Source of the DNA: Candidatus Zhuqueibacterota bacterium 4484_188
Lineage (GTDB): Bacteria; Calditrichota; Calditrichia; RBG-13-44-9
NCBI GenBank assembly: GCA_002049825.1
Contig: MVCZ01000111.1
Coordinates: 1 to 11,392, forward strand
DNA length: 11,392 nucleotides
Direction of reading: 5' to 3'
The stretch's first letter is position 1. Every line of letters begins with the position of its first letter. Positions 6,704 through 11,392 of this stretch are shown here, one piece after another. The notes below the pieces were generated by a model. It saw nothing but the letters and a program-made list of their open reading frames with translations, did no database searches and had not been told where the DNA came from. Made by a program: the position numbers and the translations under genes.

Positions 6704-7612
6704 TTAAACATCTTTACCTGACCGCGGATGTGCGTGTTGATAAACATTTTTCAGCCGCTCCATACTCACATGGGTGTATATTTGCGTGGTGGAAAGACTA
6801 CTATGACCCAGCAATTCTTTTACTGACAGCAGGTCGGCACCACGGTCTAAAAGATGTGTGGCAAAAGTATGACGTAAAACATGAGGACTCAGGTGTTCCT
6901 GCTCGGAAATTTCCCCAAGATATTTTTTTACCATTTTTTGAACAGATAAAGGATATAGCGATTTCCCATTTTTATTCACAAAAACAATCTCCGGATTCAT
7001 AAATAACCGTATTTTCTCATTTCGAATTTTAAGATACCGCTCCAAAGCGCTTCGGGCATATTTACCAATGGGGACTATTCGCTCCTTCTTTCTTTTCCCC
7101 TCTATTATTATATAATCACTTTCCAGGCGAATTTGTTTCATTCTCAGATGAATTAATTCGGACAGGCGAATACCGCATCCGTAGAACAGCTCTAAGATCG
7201 CCCGGTCTCGTTTTCCTTCGAACGTATTATCAGGCGGAAGCTCCATCAGTTTCCTCGCTTGTTCTTCGTCCAGAACAACCGGTAAATTTTTGTCGAGCTT
7301 GGGAGCGGAAATTCCCAGAGCAGGATTGGCGCTGATTATTCCCATTCGTTTCAGGTATCGAAAATACGATTTAATAGCGGATAATTTTCTGGCAATACTT
7401 CGTTTGTTAAGTCCATGTATGAATAAGTTCTCTACAAAATCTTTTATATTTCCAGTATCGACCATCTCCAAACGAACTTGACTGGAACCTTCCCGGTTTT
7501 CCAGATACTCCAGAAATTGTGAAAGATCGGTTCGATAGGAAACCAGCGTATTTTGCGAATAAACACGTTCGGTTCGCAGGTAATGTAAAAAATTATCCAG
7601 TTGGGTCCACAT
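6704..7612 (-). CDS. xerC: Tyrosine recombinase XerC/XerD
   Basis: A cytosolic site-specific recombinase of 302 residues, the normal size, that resolves chromosome dimers at dif. The N-terminal SAM-like DNA-binding domain covers residues 1-90 (FLHYLRTERVYSQNTLVSYR). The catalytic domain has all the expected residues: R149 (GCGIRLSEL), K173 (EGKRKKERIVPIG), H244 and R247 (HVLRHTFATHLL), H270 (LLGHSSLSTTQ) and the nucleophile Y279 (IYTHV). The ATG overlaps the last base of the topA stop (TAATG), which indicates translational coupling. The topA-xerC order, known in other bacteria, favours xerC over xerD, but sequence alone does not settle this. The gene is intact, in contrast to its upstream neighbours. 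Confidence 0.92.
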   Translation of the reverse strand: MWTQLDNFLHYLRTERVYSQNTLVSYRTDLSQFLEYLENREGSSQVRLEMVDTGNIKDFVENLFIHGLNKRSIARKLSAIKSYFRYLKRMGIISANPALGISAPKLDKNLPVVLDEEQARKLMELPPDNTFEGKRDRAILELFYGCGIRLSELIHLRMKQIRLESDYIIIEGKRKKERIVPIGKYARSALERYLKIRNEKIRLFMNPEIVFVNKNGKSLYPLSVQKMVKKYLGEISEQEHLSPHVLRHTFATHLLDRGADLLSVKELLGHSSLSTTQIYTHVSMERLKNVYQHAHPRSGKDV

Positions 7613-7830
7613 TATTTGAGTTCGTCTTCGACTTTTTTAAATTTGCATTTCGGACAAACCAGCATGTAGCCTTTGCTGCGATTTACTTTTTCTACCATCA
7701 ACGGGTAGCCGCACTCCGGGCAAGCTTCGGCGACCGGTTTGTCCCACAAAGCAAACTTACATTTGGGGTAGTTGCTGCAGGAGTAAAATATTTTCCCCTT
7801 TTTTGATTGGCGCTGCACTACTAATCGGTC
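7612..7830 (-). CDS. topA: DNA topoisomerase I, C-terminal piece (zinc-ribbon end)
   Basis: The final part of TopA. The coding frame begins near 7830 (LVVQRQSKKGKIFYSC); the formal start is a GTG at 7818, not a real initiation site. It contains the second half of a zinc finger (C14 and C20 in FYSCSNYPKC, counting from 7818) and then a complete four-cysteine finger (C33, C36, C55, C58: ACPECGYPL and LVCPKCKFKK). The first cysteine pair of the preceding finger, which normally sits about 10 residues earlier, is missing at the join with the piece at 7757-8388. The TAA stop overlaps the xerC start. This is not a separate gene. Confidence 0.8.
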   Translation of the reverse strand, partial: DRLVVQRQSKKGKIFYSCSNYPKCKFALWDKPVAEACPECGYPLMVEKVNRSKGYMLVCPKCKFKKVEDELK

Positions 7831-8388
7831 GGGTATTTTTACATTTCGGATAATTGGAACACGCCAGGAATTCCCCGAACCGTCCCCGTTTTATGACCAT
7901 CGGTGCACCACATACGTCACATATTTCATCGCTTTGTTTCACCTGCGGTTCCTCAATCGGCTTGGTGTTCTTACATTCCGGAAAACCGGAACAGGCGTAA
8001 AAACGACCATTCTTCCCCCAACGCAGCACCATCGGACGTCCGCACTTATCGCATATTATGTCGGTTTTCTCCACCAACTCATTCTTTATTTCTTTCTTCT
8101 GTTCCTTGGCTTTCTCCAATGCCGTTTTAAATGGCTGGTAAAATTTCGTCAGTGTTTCTTCGTACCCGGCTTTATGTTGTTCAATCTTATCCAAATTTGA
8201 TTCCATTTTCGCCGAAAATTTCACGTTCAGTATTTTCACCAGCGTGCTTTCGGTATAGCGCGGCGGCGGTTGGGTAAAGCGCTGTTCGACCAACAATTCA
8301 AGCAAAGAGAGTAATTGACCTTCTGTTAAATTCTCCGGAATCATGCCGGTACTGCTGTCCGTGACTTTTTCCTCAGCTTCTTCATCCC
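7757..8388 (-). CDS. topA: DNA topoisomerase I, middle piece (end of core plus zinc fingers)
   Basis: The frame is open from about 8388 (RDEEAEEKVTDSSTGMIPEN), upstream of the formal ATG at 8344, and reads GQLLSLLELLVEQRFTQPPP with RYTESTLVK. This is TopA core sequence. Directly after STLVK comes ILNVKFSAKMESNLDKIE, which in the family lies about 50 residues further on. The conserved block around GIGRPSTYA is therefore absent, although the frame is kept (join near 8233). Two complete zinc fingers follow: C98, C101, C118, C124 and C142, C145, C162, C168, numbered from the ATG at 8344. True coding ends near 7825 (KNTRPIS); the rest of the frame to 7757 is nonsense over the last piece. Residue gaps are estimated from memory of the family. 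Confidence 0.82.
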
Positions 8389-9581
8389 GCTGGTCTCATC
8401 TGGCAGGCAATAAACCGGCGCCAGATAAGCTGGTAGATTTTAAATTGCTCGACAGTTAAATATTTTTTCAATTTTTTCGGCTCATAATTCTCATTCAGGT
8501 AAGTCGGTCGGATGGCTTCGTGGGCATCCTGTGCGGTTTTTTTCCGACTGAAAACATTGGGTTTTTCCGGTAAATAATCGGTGCCGTACGCCTGGGCAAT
8601 GTAGGGTCGGACGTTTGCTATCGCCTCCTGGCTGATTCGGGTGGAATCGGTACGCATGTAAGTAATCAACCCTACCACACCTTTTTCTCCCAGGTCAATA
8701 CCTTCATAAAGCTGCTGAGCAATCCGCATCACCCGGGCAGTGTTTATACGCAGGCGCCGCGAGGCTTCCTGCTGTAAAGTGCTGGTGATAAAGGGAGCCG
8801 GTGGTTTTTTCTGAACGGTTTTCTTCTCAATTTTACGAATCCGGTAAGTTTCTTTCTCCAGCGCCTGCCGGTGTTCTTCCGCTTCTTGCTTGTTAGCAAT
8901 GTGAAATTTCTGCGGATCGAGTACGTTTCCATTAATAGAAACCAAGCGGGTTTTAAAAGATTCTTTTGCTTCGGTTTCTACCAAGGCGTCAATGGTCCAG
9001 TACTCAATGGAAACGAATTTATCGATCTCTTCCTCGCGCTCGCATATCAGGCGCAGGGCAACCGATTGCACCCTCCCGGCACTTAAACCTTTGTAAATGG
9101 TTTGCCATAAAAGCGGGCTGACCTGGTAGCCAACAATCCGGTCCATTACTCGCCGGGCCTGTTGTGCGTTCACTCGTTCCAAATCAATTTCGCGGGGATG
9201 TTGAATGGCATTGAGTACTGCGTTTTTAGTAATCTCCTGAAATTCGATCCGGGATATTTTATTGTTTATCGGTTTCAGGGCATTTGCAATATGATAAGCA
9301 ATAGCTTCTCCCTCGCGGTCCGGGTCGGTGGCTAACAAAACCTCGTCTGCGCTTGCCGCCTTATCTTTCAACTCTTTGATTATTTTGCTTTTGCCTGTAA
9401 TGGTTACATACTGCGGACGAAATCCATCTTCTATATCAACACCAAACTTTGTTTTCGGCAAATCAATAATATGCCCAATAGAGGCGGTTACTTTGTACTG
9501 ATTCCCTAAAATTTTATTAATCGTTTTCGCTTTAGCGGGCGATTCTACAATTACCAGTTTTTTTGAGTTCTTATCAGTCAA
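8382..9581 (-). CDS. topA: DNA topoisomerase I, N-terminal piece (TOPRIM and active site)
   Basis: Type IA topoisomerase, which relaxes negative supercoils in the cytosol. This piece of 395 or so genuine residues includes the TOPRIM domain: E13 in VIVESPAKAKT, and D86, D88 and E90 in ATDPDREGEA. It also has the core motif GLSAGRVQSVALRLI and the nucleophile Y308 in GLITYMRTDSTR, then QDAHEAIRPT. It breaks off after RRFIACQMRPA, where VYDTT-like sequence is expected, and meets a stop at 8382. The next 35 or so family residues are missing before the middle piece begins in another frame. The start is a TTG at 9581 with AAGGAAG 9 bases upstream; no closer ATG fits. A TATAAT (9627-9632, minus strand) upstream could be an internal promoter, though no good -35 box pairs with it. 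Confidence 0.9.
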   Translation of the reverse strand: MTDKNSKKLVIVESPAKAKTINKILGNQYKVTASIGHIIDLPKTKFGVDIEDGFRPQYVTITGKSKIIKELKDKAASADEVLLATDPDREGEAIAYHIANALKPINNKISRIEFQEITKNAVLNAIQHPREIDLERVNAQQARRVMDRIVGYQVSPLLWQTIYKGLSAGRVQSVALRLICEREEEIDKFVSIEYWTIDALVETEAKESFKTRLVSINGNVLDPQKFHIANKQEAEEHRQALEKETYRIRKIEKKTVQKKPPAPFITSTLQQEASRRLRINTARVMRIAQQLYEGIDLGEKGVVGLITYMRTDSTRISQEAIANVRPYIAQAYGTDYLPEKPNVFSRKKTAQDAHEAIRPTYLNENYEPKKLKKYLTVEQFKIYQLIWRRFIACQMRPAG

Positions 9582-9626
9582 TGTTCTTTACTTCCTTTCC
9601 AATTCAATTCAGATACTGGTTCACAG

Positions 9627-9632
9627 ATTATA
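9627..9632 (-). promoter_or_regulatory. Candidate -10 box upstream of topA
   Basis: A perfect TATAAT on the minus strand lies about 46 bases upstream of the topA TTG, in the 76-base spacer left between topA and the restored smg end. At 17-18 bases further up the sequence is GC-rich and does not resemble TTGACA, so promoter activity is uncertain. Confidence 0.22.
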
Positions 9633-9657
9633 TATTGTTTTTGTAATTACCCAGCTC

Positions 9658-9799
9658 TTAACCAGTGGCTATTTGCTTTTGGTTATCGGTTTTTGGAATA
9701 AGATCGTCTATTATTTTTTGCATTTTCTCTAACCTTTTCATAACTACGTTTTGTTTTATTTCCTGCCCCAACAGAATCTGTGAAGAGATGGTTTTTACG
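9658..9799 (-). pseudogene. smg: Out-of-frame C-terminal end of smg
   Basis: If one copy of the 31-bp tandem duplication is removed, the smg frame runs on from ISSQI into LLGQEIKQNVVMKRLEKMQK, then IIDDLIPKTDNQKQIATG, and stops at 9658-9660. That adds about 38 residues, shortens the spacer to topA to 76 bases, and explains a stretch otherwise empty of genes. In the given sequence this piece is separated from smg by a frameshift. Confidence 0.65.
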
Positions 9800-9835
9800 T
9801 CATCGAATCTGTGAAGAGATGGTTTTTACGTCATC
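9774..9835. repeat. Perfect 31-bp tandem duplication at end of smg
   Basis: The 31 bases at 9774-9804 are repeated without a mismatch at 9805-9835. Each copy begins GAATCTGTGAAGAGATGG and ends TTTTTACGTCATC. Because 31 is not a multiple of 3, the second copy shifts the smg reading frame and creates a TGA at 9800. No third copy or inverted relative is nearby. Confidence 0.97.
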
Positions 9836-10219
9836 CAAACTCACCGGGTCGAGCCCGAGCATCAGGCAGCGGTCGATAATCAATTCCAGTTGGAATATTG
9901 AAACAATTCCCAGGATTTGAAGCTGAATCAGGAACCCGTAAGCATCTGCGGAAAAAAATTCTTTTTCATATCTGCTTAATACCCGCAGCGGTATAGCCCT
10001 GCTTCCCGGTTCATCAACACCGAGGTTGCCCCGATCCTCATAGAATAGGGAATCCATAATGTATTCAATGGCATTCCGAATATCGGAATCGGTATAACCC
10101 CTGTCGAGCAGTTTTTCCGACAATAAAGAGAAATCAGAAAGTTCGGGATTTGGAATATCATCTATTTCCGAAATAAGATTTGTTCCTGAATGAAAAAATT
10201 TATATATTAAAATGAACAA
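9800..10219 (-). CDS. smg: Smg/DUF494 family protein, frameshifted at its end
   Basis: A DUF494 (Smg) protein, a small cytosolic family of unknown biochemical role commonly found next to topA and dprA. Family features are SEKLLDRGYTDSDIRNAIEY in the first helices, then SRAIPLRVLSRYEKEFFSAD, AYGFLIQLQILGI, the IDRCLMLG motif and LDDVKTISSQI near the end. The product stops early at 9800 because of the 31-bp duplication. The start is unclear: a TTG at 10219 gives MFILIYKFFHSGTN but has no ribosome-binding site and lies against the one for the divergent DUF362 gene. A TTG at 10258 lies inside that gene. Part of the 5' end and the divergent promoter may be missing. It heads the topA-xerC-hpf operon. 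Confidence 0.72.
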   Translation of the reverse strand: MFILIYKFFHSGTNLISEIDDIPNPELSDFSLLSEKLLDRGYTDSDIRNAIEYIMDSLFYEDRGNLGVDEPGSRAIPLRVLSRYEKEFFSADAYGFLIQLQILGIVSIFQLELIIDRCLMLGLDPVSLDDVKTISSQIR

Positions 10220-10232
10220 AAGAGGGGATGAA

Positions 10233-11135
10233 ATGCGCCGACGTGAATTTATCGCCAAATCATTGGTTGCCGGCAGCGGGTCGATCCTGCTGTCTACTCA
10301 GTTTCTCCTGTTTGCTGCACCGCCTCCCATTCCCCAGGCAGTAACAGTTACCGGTGGAGAACCGGAACAACTGGTAGAGGAGGCGCTGAAAGCATTCGGC
10401 GGAATGAATACATTTATCTCCCGGGGCGATGTGGTAGTGGTTAAACCAAATATTGGGTGGGACCGCGCTCCCCAATTCGCCGCTAATACCAACCCCGAAG
10501 TGGTATCTGCCGTAGTTAAAGCCTGTTTTGAGGCAGGTGCGAAAAAGGTGAAAATATTCGACCGAACCTGCAACAATCCCCTGCGCTGCTACCGGAACAG
10601 CCACATTGAACAGATGGCAAAAAAATTAGGCGCCGATGTCCAACAAATTCGTTCTAATAAATTTAAGACCATTGCCCTGCCCGATGGTGAAATCCTGAAA
10701 GAGTGGCCCGTTTACCAGGAATATCTCGAAGCCGATAAAGTGATTAATATCCCGGTAGCAAAACACCATTCTTTAGCCCGGGTTACTCTGGGCCTCAAAA
10801 ACCTGATGGGTGTAATGGGAGCTAACCGAGGTGAAATACACAATCACTTTTCGCAGAAACTGATCGATATCGACGCACATATTTTACCTTCACTCACCAT
10901 CATCGACGCCTACCGTATTTTGCTGCGCAACGGACCCAGTGGCGGGAATCTGAACGATGTAAAACTGACTAAAACGCTGATTATGAGTTCCTGCACGCCG
11001 ACTGCCGACCGATTAGCGCTGGACTTGTTTGGTTTAAATATAGATGATGTTCCCTACATAAAAGAGGCTTTTCGGCGCGGTCTGAACAAATTCGATCCTG
11101 CAAAATTGCGCTTGAAATCAATTAACCTGAGCTGA
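10233..11135 (+). CDS. DUF362 domain protein with Tat signal
   Basis: A 300-residue exported DUF362 protein. The N-terminus MRRREFIAKSLVAGSGSILL is a twin-arginine signal with a hydrophobic stretch, suggesting export in folded form, possibly with a cofactor. Conserved family segments are VVVVKPNIGWDRAP (67-80), ANTNPEV, a cysteine-containing motif FDRTCNNPLRCYRNS (109-123), VAKHHSLARVTLGLKNLMG (175-193) and IDAYRILLRNGPSGG. I chose the ATG at 10233 because AGAGGGG lies 5 bases upstream; the ATG at 10212 would add seven residues before the Tat motif. The biochemical role of DUF362 is not firmly known. The next gene starts two bases after the stop and encodes a membrane iron-sulfur protein, which suggests a redox role. 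It looks complete. Confidence 0.85.
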   Translation: MRRREFIAKSLVAGSGSILLSTQFLLFAAPPPIPQAVTVTGGEPEQLVEEALKAFGGMNTFISRGDVVVVKPNIGWDRAPQFAANTNPEVVSAVVKACFEAGAKKVKIFDRTCNNPLRCYRNSHIEQMAKKLGADVQQIRSNKFKTIALPDGEILKEWPVYQEYLEADKVINIPVAKHHSLARVTLGLKNLMGVMGANRGEIHNHFSQKLIDIDAHILPSLTIIDAYRILLRNGPSGGNLNDVKLTKTLIMSSCTPTADRLALDLFGLNIDDVPYIKEAFRRGLNKFDPAKLRLKSINLS

Positions 11136-11137
11136 GA

Positions 11138-11392
11138 ATGGCACGCAGTCGACGGCTGGTACAGATTCTTTTCGGATTGTTTTTTCTCTTTTTATTCCTC
11201 CGCGCACGCTACCCCTACGAAGTAAACATCCCCAGTGACCTGATGCTGCGTTTCTCTCCCCTTGCCCCGGTGTTCTATTTCATCGATACGCTGCATCTGC
11301 CACTGTTTTTCTGGCCGGCAATCCTTATTTTGTTTCTGACTCCATTCCTGGGACGCTTTTTCTGCGGTTGGGTCTGCCCCCTGGGAACTTCA
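11138..11392 (+). CDS. NapH-like membrane 4Fe-4S polyferredoxin, partial
   Basis: The first 85 codons of a gene cut by the window edge. There is a hydrophobic segment at residues 7-21 (LVQILFGLFFLFLFL) and another around 57-70 (WPAILILFLTPFLG). The motif RFFCGWVCPLGTS follows, the CxxxCP signature found in the membrane part of NapH/CcoG/RnfA-like ferredoxin-type electron-transfer proteins. The ATG lies two bases after the DUF362 stop, so the two are almost certainly one operon. A strong ribosome-binding site is not seen, consistent with translational coupling. Cysteine-rich ferredoxin motifs would be expected downstream of the edge. Confidence 0.8.
   Translation, partial: MARSRRLVQILFGLFFLFLFLRARYPYEVNIPSDLMLRFSPLAPVFYFIDTLHLPLFFWPAILILFLTPFLGRFFCGWVCPLGTS

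Noticed and set aside
6730..7002. 90-codon plus-strand frame
   Set aside because: It is antisense to the catalytic half of xerC, all of whose active-site residues are on the minus strand.
8380..8390. Programmed frameshift or selenocysteine readthrough at the TGA in topA
   Set aside because: Sequence after the TGA in the same frame is not TopA-like, no SECIS-like or slippery motif is evident, and a block of the family is physically absent, which recoding cannot supply.
9774..9835. CRISPR-like repeat because of the 31-bp unit
   Set aside because: There are only two copies, directly abutting with no spacer, and the unit is smg coding sequence.
113..10219. New defence or mobile system explaining the breaks
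   Set aside because: No transposase, integrase other than the housekeeping Xer, terminal repeats, target-site duplications or inserted DNA are present; the joins are losses, not insertions.

Overview
The window looks like ordinary chromosome of an FCB-group bacterium, most likely Calditrichota or a neighbouring lineage. This is inferred from the mixture seen here: secreted lamin-tail proteins ending in a FlgD/T9SS-type C-terminal domain, HprK beside a mannose-family EIIA, a smg-topA-xerC-hpf cluster, and a Tat-exported DUF362 protein next to a NapH-like polyferredoxin. No marker gene settles the taxonomy.

Layout. (1) Bases 113-3260, minus strand: a deoxynucleotide triphosphohydrolase (dgt), a DUF3108 protein and a lamin-tail/FlgD-like secreted protein, ending at a strong bidirectional terminator (78-121). 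(2) Bases 3514-4313, plus strand: an EamA-type drug/metabolite permease. (3) Bases 4557-5934, minus strand: hprK and a mannose-family PTS EIIA, almost touching. (4) Bases 5935-6360: a spacer with a perfect 20-bp palindrome, a CCCCCTT/AAGGGGG dispersed-repeat-like hairpin and the terminator of the next operon. (5) Bases 6361 to about 10219, minus strand: smg (DUF494), topA, xerC and hpf, a chromosome-maintenance and ribosome-hibernation operon. (6) Bases 10233-11392, plus strand: a DUF362 protein and the start of a membrane 4Fe-4S protein cut by the window edge.

The most striking property is not a new system but repeated breakage. xerC, hpf, hprK, EIIA and DUF362 are intact and well conserved. 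In contrast, dgt, DUF3108, the lamin-tail gene, EamA and topA each lack one or more internal blocks that the family normally has. The two sides of each join remain recognisable, sometimes in frame and sometimes in different frames. topA alone has three such joins. smg carries a perfect 31-bp tandem duplication that frameshifts its end; removing one copy restores a longer reading frame.

Missing blocks cannot be put back by RNA or protein processing, and topA is normally essential. The simplest reading is therefore collapsed scaffold gaps or other assembly error rather than gene decay. Several genes should be read as one original gene in pieces: topA (three pieces), the lamin-tail gene (two), EamA (two) and smg (two). 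dgt and DUF3108 appear joined across a lost segment. I found no CRISPR array, tRNA, rRNA, insertion sequence or defence system.
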